Shown piece by piece: positions 1-6,233 of a stretch of 12,760 nt of DNA. Position 1 is the first letter of the stretch. Every line of letters begins with the position of its first letter. The notes beneath the pieces were generated by a model that saw nothing but the letters and a program-made list of their open reading frames with translations, was not told where the DNA came from and ran no database searches. The translations under genes were made by a program, and so were the position numbers. The DNA lies in NCBI GenBank assembly GCA_913009915.1, contig CAJVYZ010000019.1:1-12760 (forward strand), given 5' to 3'. The stretch is from an uncultured Gemmatimonadota bacterium (GTDB taxonomy: Bacteria; Gemmatimonadota; Gemmatimonadetes; Gemmatimonadales; GWC2-71-9).

Positions 1-75
1 TTTGTTTTTTTGTTTTTAAGGATACGGCGACCACCGAGATCTACACTCTTTCCCTACCCGCCGCTCTTCCGATCT
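1..75 (+). other. Illumina P5/Read 1 adapter and T-rich junk at contig start
   Basis: Positions 21-75 match the TruSeq universal adapter (GATACGGCGACCACCGAGAT and onward, ending GCTCTTCCGATCT) with two A-to-C differences, at 58 and 61. Positions 1-20 are low-complexity T-rich sequence in place of the adapter's first bases. None of this is biological. An open frame through it translates to the familiar adapter peptide beginning LRIRRPPRSTLF, which should not be annotated as protein. Genuine sequence begins at about 76. Confidence 0.97.
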
Positions 76-76
76 C

Positions 77-535
77 CACCTGTGGTTGGGGCTCGGCCTG
101 GCCATAGCCCCGGTGGGAGGCTACCTGGCGGTAACCGGCCGGTGGAGCGATCCCTGGTGGGTGTTGCCGGCGATCACCGTGGCGGTGGCAACATGGGTGG
201 CGGGATTCGACATCTTCTATGCGCTGGCGGACGAGGACTTCGATCGCCAGTCCGGCCTGAGGAGCGCGGTGGTGAAGCTGGGAGAACGGCGCAGCATTCT
301 CCTGGCCAAGATCCTCCACGGGCTCACCATCCCGGCGCTGGTCGCCTTCGGTTTCGGAGCCGGCTTCGGCGCGTGGTACTACCTCGGCGTGGTCGCGGCC
401 ACCGGGATACTCGCGTACGAACACCACCTCGTTCGCCCCGGCGACCACAGCCGATTGGACGCGGCGTTCTTTACCATGAACGGCGTGATGGCGTTAGTCG
501 TGTTTGGTTTTGCCCTGGTGGATAGAATCGTCTGA
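77..535 (+). CDS. ubiA: UbiA-family aromatic prenyltransferase, 3' part only
   Basis: This is the C-terminal half of a UbiA-superfamily integral-membrane prenyltransferase, which joins a polyprenyl diphosphate to an aromatic acid in ubiquinone or menaquinone synthesis. The 5' end is lost at the adapter junction. The first genuine in-frame codons, from 77, read HLWLGLGLAIAPVGGYLAVT, a typical UbiA segment, so the TTG at 86 is not a true start. The second Asp-rich, Mg-diphosphate-binding motif is visible as GFDIFYALADEDFDRQSGLR. The remainder is hydrophobic and consistent with about four membrane helices. About 152 codons remain of the usual 280-300 residues. Downstream ubiX supports a quinone role. 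The family call is secure. Whether the enzyme is UbiA (4-hydroxybenzoate) or MqnP (futalosine-route menaquinone) cannot be decided here. Confidence 0.9.
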   Translation, partial: HLWLGLGLAIAPVGGYLAVTGRWSDPWWVLPAITVAVATWVAGFDIFYALADEDFDRQSGLRSAVVKLGERRSILLAKILHGLTIPALVAFGFGAGFGAWYYLGVVAATGILAYEHHLVRPGDHSRLDAAFFTMNGVMALVVFGFALVDRIV

Positions 536-677
536 GAAGACGGCAATGGGATACTGGCGATCAGAAACTAGAACCGGAAACTAAAAAGCCATGCACCGCC
601 ACCGCCACCAGCCACCAGCCACCAGCCACCAGCCACCAGCCGATTGCCAATAACAAATTGTCAACTGCCGACTCGCC
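536..677. other. ubiA-ubiX intergenic region with decayed short repeats
   Basis: This gap of 142 bp holds no gene. It is made almost entirely of short repeats. GAAACTA occurs at 564-570 and 577-583, a perfect GCCACCA array lies at 604-638, and degenerate AACTGCC-like pieces follow at 641-676. No T-tract terminator is visible. No clear Shine-Dalgarno sequence precedes the ubiX ATG, because the bases just upstream are pyrimidine-rich. Confidence 0.6.
604..638. repeat. Heptamer tandem array, GCCACCA x5
   Basis: Five perfect, contiguous copies of GCCACCA occupy 604-638. They are preceded by two CACCGC hexamers (about 594-605) and followed by a partial GCC. The array lies 39 bp upstream of the ubiX start. 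The unit is far too short for a CRISPR repeat, there are no spacers, and the array is outside any convincing reading frame. Confidence 0.95.
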
Positions 678-1274
678 ATGTCCCTCCCCCTGATCCTCGC
701 CATCACCGGCGCCTCCGGCGCTCCCTACGCCGTACGCCTCCTGCAGGTTCTGGCGGAGGAACATGTCCCCACCTGGCTCATCGTTTCGTCGCACGGGTGG
801 CGACTGTTGCACACGGAGTGTGCCATCGCCGATCGTGACGGCTTGCAGGAGGCCACCGGCGGCGACTGGTCCAGCATAACGCTCTATCCCAACGACGATC
901 GCGGCGCCCATCCCGCATCCGGGTCGTGCCGTACCAGAGGAATGGTCGTGTGTCCCTGCTCCATGGGCACGCTGTCGGCCATCGCCCACGGATCGAGCCG
1001 GTCGCTGATCGAGCGGGCGGCCGACGTGACGCTCAAGGAACGCCGGCCGCTGATCGTGGTGCCGCGTGAGACGCCGCTGTCGCTGGTGCACTTGCGGAAC
1101 ATGACGCTGCTGACCGAAGCCGGCGCCGTGGTGCTCCCCGCCGCGCCCGGGTTCTACCACCGGCCCGAACGCATCGATCAACTAGTCGACTTCGTGGTCC
1201 AGCGCGTGCTCGACCGGGTGGGACTCGACATCGAGGTCGCCGATCGCTGGACCGGCGATACCTCGATCGACTGA
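678..1274 (+). CDS. ubiX: Flavin prenyltransferase UbiX
   Basis: UbiX transfers a dimethylallyl group to reduced FMN, making the prenylated FMN cofactor of UbiD-type decarboxylases. The 198-residue protein has the N-terminal flavin-binding motif TGASGAPYAVRLL (residues 10-22), the segment CPCSMGTLSAIAHGSSRSLI (92-111) and LKERRPLIVVPRETPL. Residues Lys120, Arg130, Glu131 and Tyr160 sit at a constant offset of nine from the catalytic Lys129, Arg139, Glu140 and Tyr169 reported for the Pseudomonas aeruginosa enzyme, so the active site looks intact. The ATG at 678 gives the expected N-terminus, although no good Shine-Dalgarno sequence precedes it. It follows a UbiA-family gene and lies 11 bp before the phosphoesterase gene. 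The partner UbiD is not on this contig. Confidence 0.96.
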   Translation: MSLPLILAITGASGAPYAVRLLQVLAEEHVPTWLIVSSHGWRLLHTECAIADRDGLQEATGGDWSSITLYPNDDRGAHPASGSCRTRGMVVCPCSMGTLSAIAHGSSRSLIERAADVTLKERRPLIVVPRETPLSLVHLRNMTLLTEAGAVVLPAAPGFYHRPERIDQLVDFVVQRVLDRVGLDIEVADRWTGDTSID

Positions 1275-1285
1275 ACTAGATCGAC

Positions 1286-1759
1286 ATGCGGCTGGGCATC
1301 CTCTCCGACACCCATGGGTTGCTGCGGCCCGAAGTGTTCGACGTGTTCAAAGAGGTCGACCACATCCTCCACGCGGGCGACGTGGGGTCAATCGATATTC
1401 TCACGGAACTCGAGGCGCTCGCGCCGGTCACCGCGGTATACGGCAACACCGACGGCTTCGACCTGCGGGCCCGGCTCGAACGGGTGGCCCAAATCGAACT
1501 CGACGGTTTCATCATCGTCGTCACCCACGGCGACCAGTTCGGATCGCCGACACCGGCGTCGATGCACCAGGCATACCCCGAAGCCGACGTGCTGGTGTTC
1601 GGGCACACGCATCGACCGGTGCTCGAGATGGTGGACATGGTGGTGACCGCCATGAATCCCGGCGGTGCCGGCGCCGAGCGCTTCGGGCTCCCCGCCACGG
1701 TCGGGATCATGGAGACCGAGCCGGGGATCCCTCCCCGGGCGCGCCTGGTCCCCTTGTAA
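1286..1759 (+). CDS. YfcE/MJ0936-type metallophosphoesterase
   Basis: This is a 157-residue, single-domain calcineurin-like phosphoesterase with the complete set of dinuclear metal motifs: SDTHG (Asp8, His10), HAGDV (Asp32), YGNTD (Asn54), THGD (His81) and FGHTH (His107, His109), followed by NPGG. The length and motif spacing match the compact YfcE/MJ0936 group, which hydrolyses phosphodiester bonds in vitro. Physiological substrates of that group are mostly unknown. No signal peptide or membrane segment is seen, so it is probably cytoplasmic. It begins 11 bp after ubiX and probably shares its transcript, but nothing links it to quinone synthesis. It converges on the minus-strand GIY-YIG nuclease gene across an 88-bp gap. 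Confidence 0.93.
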   Translation: MRLGILSDTHGLLRPEVFDVFKEVDHILHAGDVGSIDILTELEALAPVTAVYGNTDGFDLRARLERVAQIELDGFIIVVTHGDQFGSPTPASMHQAYPEADVLVFGHTHRPVLEMVDMVVTAMNPGGAGAERFGLPATVGIMETEPGIPPRARLVPL

Positions 1760-1780
1760 GAATGTTCCCTGGGCCGCTCT

Positions 1781-1804
1781 CGCCCCGCCGCCCCGCCGCC
1801 CCGC
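1781..1804. repeat. Octamer tandem array, CGCCCCGC x3, in a convergent gap
   Basis: Three perfect contiguous copies of CGCCCCGC lie at 1781-1804, followed by a diverged TCCCGAGCCGCC tail. They sit in the 88-bp gap between the phosphoesterase stop and the convergent nuclease stop. Neither strand shows a GC stem followed by a T run, so this is not a recognisable intrinsic terminator. Confidence 0.85.
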
Positions 1805-1847
1805 TCCCGAGCCGCCAGTCCTATCGCTCGTCGTCAGTGGGCGGTGT

Positions 1848-2939
1848 CTAACTGGCCGCCGCCATCCACTCGGAGAGTGGTGTGGTCCGCCGGAGGGCAT
1901 CGGGGTGGCGCCGGAACCAACTCATTACCAGCATGATCTCGTCCACCGACTCGCGGGGGATGGTGGTACTCGGCTGGGCCTGACCCAGTTCCTCCGCCAC
2001 GACCGCGGCGAAGGCCTCCTCCTCGATGGGAGTCGTGGGGTAGGGGAACGTGGCCTTGACCATGCCGCCGCGGATGAGATAGGCCCTGTCGTCGCCGAAT
2101 ACGCCAGGATCGCGGTAGACGAAGCTCAACAGTTCCACGGCAGAGCGGGCCCTGGCAATGGCCGCCAGCAACCATTCGAGTTGCTCGAACTTCTCCCGCC
2201 AGCGGGCGGCCTGTTCGAACGTCTGGGCCATGGATGCCGTGGACATGGCCTCTACCACTCGGTCGATCGGCTCGATGGTCCGTCCTTCGAGGAAGGCGCA
2301 CGCCGAGTCGATCCGGCGGCGGTATTCCGCTTCCGTAACGAACCCGGCGCAGGGTCCGCTGCAGAAGCCGAACTCGTGGCGCATGCACGCCGCCTGGCGA
2401 GTGGGCGCGAACAGGTCTCCCTGTTCGGCAAACACGATCGGCATCGAGGTGGCGCAGTCGCGCAATCCCAGGAGGTCGTTCAAGGTCTTCAAGGCGTCGG
2501 CCACGCGGCCGGGACTGTCGAACGGGCCGTAGCCCACGGAGTCCTTGTCGGTGATGGCGCCCCCGTGATACACCTTGGGAGCCGGCCCGTCGAGCACCTT
2601 GATGAAGGTGGCGCGCCGGACACGATTGAGGTGCACGTTGAATAGCGGGCGATAGCGCTGGATGTGTCGCAACTCGGTCAGATAGGCGGCGAACTCACTG
2701 GGCAGGTACTGCCACTCGATGTCCTTGGCCGCATGGAGGATGCGAGCGGCCTTGTCCTCGGGATAGGGAGCCCGGAAGTAGCTCATGAGACGGGACCGAA
2801 GCTTCTTGGCCTTGCCGACGTAGATCACCCGGCCCCCGGGGTCGACCATGCGATAGACGCCCGGGCGGTTCTCGGTCAGACTGGCAACCCGTTGCTTCAG
2901 GCCGTCGAGATCGCCGACCGGCAGGGCCAGCGCCATCAT
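1848..2939 (-). CDS. Short UvrC/Cho-like GIY-YIG nuclease
   Basis: This 363-residue protein corresponds to the N-terminal half of UvrC, the nuclease that makes the 3' incision in nucleotide excision repair. The GIY-YIG domain (about 23-103) keeps the catalytic set: Tyr29, Tyr40, Lys43, Arg50, Glu89 and Asn101. Cys162, Cys185, Cys193 and Cys197 match the four-cysteine cluster of UvrC, which has been reported to bind [4Fe-4S]. A UVR (UvrB-binding) helix pair lies at about 220-258, followed by about 100 residues I do not recognise. The RNase H-like 5'-incision domain and helix-hairpin-helix region of full UvrC (about 600 residues) are absent, as in E. coli Cho. The start is the first of two tandem ATGs, 19 bp after the mutM stop. 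An in-frame GTG three codons upstream is an alternative, and longer extensions would run back over mutM. A true uvrC is probably elsewhere in the genome. Confidence 0.85.
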   Translation of the reverse strand: MMALALPVGDLDGLKQRVASLTENRPGVYRMVDPGGRVIYVGKAKKLRSRLMSYFRAPYPEDKAARILHAAKDIEWQYLPSEFAAYLTELRHIQRYRPLFNVHLNRVRRATFIKVLDGPAPKVYHGGAITDKDSVGYGPFDSPGRVADALKTLNDLLGLRDCATSMPIVFAEQGDLFAPTRQAACMRHEFGFCSGPCAGFVTEAEYRRRIDSACAFLEGRTIEPIDRVVEAMSTASMAQTFEQAARWREKFEQLEWLLAAIARARSAVELLSFVYRDPGVFGDDRAYLIRGGMVKATFPYPTTPIEEEAFAAVVAEELGQAQPSTTIPRESVDEIMLVMSWFRRHPDALRRTTPLSEWMAAAS

Positions 2940-2958
2940 CCGGCTCACGAGGGGCTGC

Positions 2959-3783
2959 TCACCGTTGGCAGCGGTAGCAGAAGACGGTAGTCCGGGCGTC
3001 GATGGTATGGGTTGCGGCCAGCGGCGTGCCGCAGTTCCGGCAGGGCTCGCCCTCCCGTCCGTAGACGAACAACTGTGTCTGGAAACCGCCGGGTTTGCCG
3101 GACGCTGTTCGATAGTCTCGAATGGTAGTCCCCTCCGCGGCCACCGCCGCCCTGAGGATGTCCTGAATGGCCGCCAGCAACCGCCGGCAGTCGGAGGCCG
3201 TGAGACTGTCGGCCGGCCGGGACGGATCGATGCCCGATACGAACAGCGCCTCGTTGGCGTAGATATTCCCCACACCAGCAAGACGGCGCTGATCCATGAT
3301 CACTTTCTTGATGGCCTGCCGGCTGCGTCGGAGCACGGCGCCGAAGGTCTCGGCCGTCAGCGCCGGGTCGAGCGGCTCCGGCCCGATTCGCGCCGAGAAG
3401 GATTGCCACTCGTCCGGCCGGAGGAGGTAGATCCGTCCCAGGCGTCTGACATCCCGGTAGGTCAGCCGACGACCATCGTCCAGGGCCATCGTCAACACCG
3501 GATAGTCCGACAGGACCACCGGAGTGGACGCGTCGGTCACGTGGAATGATCCGGTCATCCCCGGCTGGACCACCAGGGTGTACTCCTTCATGTCGAACAC
3601 GGCGTTCTTGGCGCGGCGGTACACGTCGCGAATCTCGGCCCGCCGTATCCCGCGAAGAAACGCCGACCGCGAGCGATTCTTCACCACGTCATCGCGAATC
3701 AACCGACTGCGAACAATGGTCCGTCCCCGGACCTGCCGTCGCAGCACCCGCACCATCGTTTCGACTTCAGGAAGTTCGGGCAC
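2959..3783 (-). CDS. mutM: Formamidopyrimidine-DNA glycosylase (Fpg/MutM)
   Basis: Fpg excises 8-oxoguanine and formamidopyrimidines and nicks the abasic site by beta,delta-elimination. The GTG start gives MPELPEVET, so the Pro2 nucleophile and Glu3 are in place. Lys59 (RRAKNAVF) corresponds to the conserved Lys57 region. The H2TH segment reads RLAGVGNIYANEALF (167-181), and the C-terminal zinc finger has Cys248, Cys251, Cys269 and Cys272. The 274 residues match the family length. One variation is visible in the base-probing Met-Arg-Phe triad: Met76 and Arg113 are kept, but Leu115 stands where Phe is usual (DVRRLG for D-x-RRFG). It is followed after 19 bp by the UvrC/Cho-like gene, forming a likely DNA-repair transcription unit. 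A heptamer array lies just upstream of its start. Confidence 0.96.
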   Translation of the reverse strand: MPELPEVETMVRVLRRQVRGRTIVRSRLIRDDVVKNRSRSAFLRGIRRAEIRDVYRRAKNAVFDMKEYTLVVQPGMTGSFHVTDASTPVVLSDYPVLTMALDDGRRLTYRDVRRLGRIYLLRPDEWQSFSARIGPEPLDPALTAETFGAVLRRSRQAIKKVIMDQRRLAGVGNIYANEALFVSGIDPSRPADSLTASDCRRLLAAIQDILRAAVAAEGTTIRDYRTASGKPGGFQTQLFVYGREGEPCRNCGTPLAATHTIDARTTVFCYRCQR

Positions 3784-3789
3784 GATAGA

Positions 3790-3817
3790 GTGCGCGGTGC
3801 GTGGTGCGTGGTGCGTT
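3790..3817. repeat. Heptamer tandem array, GTGCGTG x4, upstream of mutM
   Basis: Four contiguous copies (GTGCGCG, GTGCGTG, GTGCGTG, GTGCGTT) occupy 3790-3817. The array ends 7 bp before the mutM GTG start and therefore covers the place where its ribosome-binding site should be. Read on the mutM strand the unit is CACGCAC, which contains no Shine-Dalgarno-like sequence. Confidence 0.9.
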
Positions 3818-3834
3818 GGTAACTCCGGTAGTCA

Positions 3835-3900
3835 CTGCCCCCGCTGCCCCCGCTGCTCCCGCTGCCCTCGCTGCCCCCGCTGTCATCCCCGCTGTCCCCG
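3835..3900. repeat. Nonamer tandem array (CTGCCCCCG) spanning the purD stop codon
   Basis: Seven units follow each other. Three are exact CTGCCCCCG (3835, 3844, 3871), with CTGCTCCCG (3853), CTGCCCTCG (3862), a 12-base variant CTGTCATCCCCG (3880-3891) and CTGTCCCCG (3892-3900). The unit is a multiple of three. The purD stop (TGA on the minus strand, 3885-3883) lies inside the 12-base variant, so the last five purD codons (RGQRG) are themselves repeat sequence. Confidence 0.93.
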
Positions 3901-5166
3901 CCTCTCGGCTTCCCTCCATCCTATGTCCCGGCGGAACACCTTGCCTTCGAACTCGATACGGTCGGCTGATTCCCGGCTCAGACGTTGGGCTTCTGGGAAC
4001 GTTTCCGCCACGGCCGTCACGGCGAGGACTCGACCGCCGTTGACCCGCAGCACGCCGTCTCCGTCCCGCCGGGTTCCGGCGTGGAAGACCGTCACCCCGG
4101 CGGGGAGATCGTCGGGAATGGTTATGGCCGCTCCCTTCTCCGGGGCGTCGGGATAACCCTTGGCCGCCAACACCGTGGTGACCGAGGCGCCACCGGTGGT
4201 GGCGAGGCTCGTCGGTGGCCCCCCGTTGGCAATACTGCGTAAACAATCGAGGAGGCCTCCAGTGACCAGCGGCAGGACGACCTGAGCCTCCGGGTCGCCC
4301 AGACGGCAATTGAACTCCACCACCGAGGGTGCACCCGTGGTGTCGATCATCAGGCCGGCGTAGAGGACGCCGGTGTAGGGCGCACCCTCTTGCGCCAGCG
4401 CTCGCAGTGTCGGTCGCAATATGTCGCGATCAATGCGGGCGAGGAGGTCGTCGGTGATCAACGAGACGGGGCTGTACGCTCCCATTCCGCCTGTGTTGGG
4501 GCCCACGTCGCCCTCACCGAGCCGCTTGTGGTCCTGTGATACCGGAAGGAGTTGGCACTCCTTCCCGTCGGTGAGCGCCAGGATGGAGCACTCCTCGCCC
4601 TCGAGGAACTGTTCCACGACCACCACTTGGCCGGCGGCGCCAAAGCGATCGTCCACCATCATGGTGCGGACGGCGTCCTCCGCCTCGGCCCGGGTGGCAC
4701 ACACCACGGCACCCTTGCCGGCCGCCAGGCCCGATGCCTTGACCACCAGCGGCTCCGCGTGGGCCGCAACGTAGGCCAGGGCCTCGTCGGCGTTGTTGAA
4801 TGTGGCCGATTGGGAGGTGGGGACGCCGGCGCGGCTCATGATGTCCTTGGCGAAGGCCTTGGACGCTTCGATCCGCGCGCCGGCTTCGGTGGGCCCGAAT
4901 ACCGGATGGCCGGATGCCGTGAGCCGGTCGGCCAGGCCGGCCGCCAACGGCACTTCCGGCCCGACGACGGTCAGGTCGATCCCGTATTGGCCGGCCGCGC
5001 GCACCAGGCCGTCGAGGTCGTCGGCCGGGATGGGGATGTTGCTGCCGAGTTGCGCCGTGCCGGGATTGCCGGGGGCGCAGAAGACTTCGCTCGACGGGTC
5101 GTCGCGGCGGAAGGCCCAGGCAAGAGCATGCTCCCGCCCTCCGCCGCCGACGACCATGAGCTTCAC
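3883..5166 (-). CDS. purD: Phosphoribosylamine-glycine ligase (GAR synthetase) PurD
   Basis: PurD performs the second step of de novo purine synthesis, joining phosphoribosylamine and glycine with ATP hydrolysis. The 427 residues show the N-terminal VVGGGGREHALAW motif, the ATP-grasp segments KASGLAAGKGAVV, VVEQFLEGEECSILAL and QDHKRLGEGDVGPNTGGMGA, and the metal/ATP site VVEFNCRLGDPEAQ. The start is GTG at 5166, giving MKLMVVGGGGRE. It overlaps the upstream protease stop as GTGA, which fixes the start better than any internal ATG and indicates translational coupling. The frame is open further upstream, but only as a shadow of the protease gene. The stop lies in a nonamer repeat array, so the C-terminal RGQRG appears to be repeat-derived. 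No other pur gene is present nearby. Confidence 0.96.
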   Translation of the reverse strand: MKLMVVGGGGREHALAWAFRRDDPSSEVFCAPGNPGTAQLGSNIPIPADDLDGLVRAAGQYGIDLTVVGPEVPLAAGLADRLTASGHPVFGPTEAGARIEASKAFAKDIMSRAGVPTSQSATFNNADEALAYVAAHAEPLVVKASGLAAGKGAVVCATRAEAEDAVRTMMVDDRFGAAGQVVVVEQFLEGEECSILALTDGKECQLLPVSQDHKRLGEGDVGPNTGGMGAYSPVSLITDDLLARIDRDILRPTLRALAQEGAPYTGVLYAGLMIDTTGAPSVVEFNCRLGDPEAQVVLPLVTGGLLDCLRSIANGGPPTSLATTGGASVTTVLAAKGYPDAPEKGAAITIPDDLPAGVTVFHAGTRRDGDGVLRVNGGRVLAVTAVAETFPEAQRLSRESADRIEFEGKVFRRDIGWREAERRGQRG

Positions 5167-6179
5167 TCCGATTGGCCTTTCCGGAAGGCCTCTCCCACCT
5201 TCTCGGCTGCCTTCTTGGCAGCGTCGACCACCTGAGACACGGTGTCCCTGGCTTCCTGGGCGTAGTAGCCGCCGGCGGCACCGAGATCGTCCTTGAGCGG
5301 CCGCTCGTGAGCCTCTTTGCCGCGCCGGGTGTATTCGCCGCGCAAGATGCGCTCGTAGTCGCCGGAGGCGATCCACTGTTGCAGTTCCGCGGCCCGAACC
5401 GTGTGGAGCGGGTGGGTGAGCCCGAGGGTGTTGACGATCTTGTATATGATGTCGAGGCCCTCGTTGCTTTCGAGGTACGTGTTGGCCTGCGCCATGAAAT
5501 CGTCGACGTCGAGTTCGTGGGCCAACCGGCCCTCGCGCATGCCACCCGCCATTTTCATCAACAGCCGTTGCGAGGCCTCGACGTTCTGGCTGCCGAGCAG
5601 GCCGGCGCGGTCCGACGACAACTCCGCCTTGCGCGACCACTCCAGAATCGCCAGCCGGATGGGCAGCAGCACGATCCCCGCAAGAATGGGGAGCGCCGCG
5701 AAACTGATCGACAGCAAGATGGCGGCGATGGTCCGGTAGAACGCGTGACCGCTGACAACGTGGCCCATCTCGTGGGCCAGCAACACCCGCAATTCGTCTT
5801 CCGACAACAGTTCCAGCGCGGCGGTGTGCACCACGATGAACGGATCGTCCACGCCGTAGGCCCCGGCGTTGAACAGCGGGGTCTGCGACACGTACAGCTC
5901 CGGCACGGTCGGCCAGTTGAACGTGGCGGCGACTTCTACGTGCAGGGCGTGCAGCGTCTGGTACTGTGTGGGGCCGGTCTTGATGGCGTTGCCCTGGAAC
6001 AGCAGGCGGATGCCCCGCTCACCGCCCAGCATGGCGACCAGCTTGCGGACAACTTGATCAAAGCCGGGGATGGAACGCAGCGTTTGCAACGCGGCCCGGT
6101 CGGCCGGATGCTCCCACGAGACGGCGTCGATCTCCGGAAAGGAGACCCGCTCGCGGGGAGCGGGAGGGTTTGCAGTCAT
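5163..6179 (-). CDS. M48-family membrane zinc metallopeptidase
   Basis: This 338-residue protein has the zinc motif HEMGH (136-140) in the context LRVLLAHEMGHVVSGH, and a third ligand candidate Glu186 in the motif ELSSD (ExxxD), as in M48 (HtpX/Ste24-like) peptidases. Between them lies a hydrophobic stretch of about 28 residues (about 150-177) that could form one membrane hairpin or a single span, which would make it an inner-membrane protease. The C-terminus (about 310-338) is an Ala/Lys/Glu-rich amphipathic helix. No N-terminal signal peptide is evident, and the ATG at 6179 is the natural start. It lies 54 bp after the PLP-enzyme gene and overlaps purD by 4 bp. Substrates cannot be told from sequence, but a role in membrane-protein quality control is the family expectation. 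Confidence 0.9.
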   Translation of the reverse strand: MTANPPAPRERVSFPEIDAVSWEHPADRAALQTLRSIPGFDQVVRKLVAMLGGERGIRLLFQGNAIKTGPTQYQTLHALHVEVAATFNWPTVPELYVSQTPLFNAGAYGVDDPFIVVHTAALELLSEDELRVLLAHEMGHVVSGHAFYRTIAAILLSISFAALPILAGIVLLPIRLAILEWSRKAELSSDRAGLLGSQNVEASQRLLMKMAGGMREGRLAHELDVDDFMAQANTYLESNEGLDIIYKIVNTLGLTHPLHTVRAAELQQWIASGDYERILRGEYTRRGKEAHERPLKDDLGAAGGYYAQEARDTVSQVVDAAKKAAEKVGEAFRKGQSE

Positions 6180-6233
6180 GTTGGACTCACGGAAAAGGGT
6201 TGCAGGCCCGTACGATGAGGGCCACTGCTAGTT

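Noticed and set aside
1..20. T-rich start as a promoter element or terminator
   Set aside because: It runs directly into P5 adapter sequence and replaces the adapter's first bases, so it is most likely low-quality read sequence.
10..525. Open frame of 171 codons starting in the first bases
   Set aside because: Its N-terminus is translated adapter, and the rest is a shifted frame over the UbiA-family gene, with Arg/Gly/Pro-rich low-complexity sequence.
1848..3281. Long (477-codon) version of the GIY-YIG nuclease gene
   Set aside because: The extra 114 N-terminal codons lie antisense-free but out of frame over mutM and resemble no domain. Homology starts at the tandem ATG at 2939.
3790..3900. 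Iterons or replication origin
   Set aside because: No DnaA-box-like sequence, AT-rich region or replication gene was seen. The arrays are very GC-rich and differ in unit.
3883..5640. Long (585-codon) version of purD
   Set aside because: The upstream part is a shifted frame over the M48 protease gene. The GTGA overlap and the GGGGREHA motif place the start at 5166.
5172..6218. Long open frames antisense to real genes (also 1665-2645, 7539-8645, 9912-10745)
   Set aside because: GC-rich coding DNA leaves the complementary frames open by chance. Their translations are His/Gly/Gln/Arg-rich with no recognisable motif, and the opposite strand encodes clear conserved enzymes.
6205..6223. Inverted repeat GGCCC/GGGCC between the PLP-enzyme and protease genes
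   Set aside because: It has only 5 bp of stem with a 9-base loop in GC-rich DNA and no T tract, which is within chance expectation.
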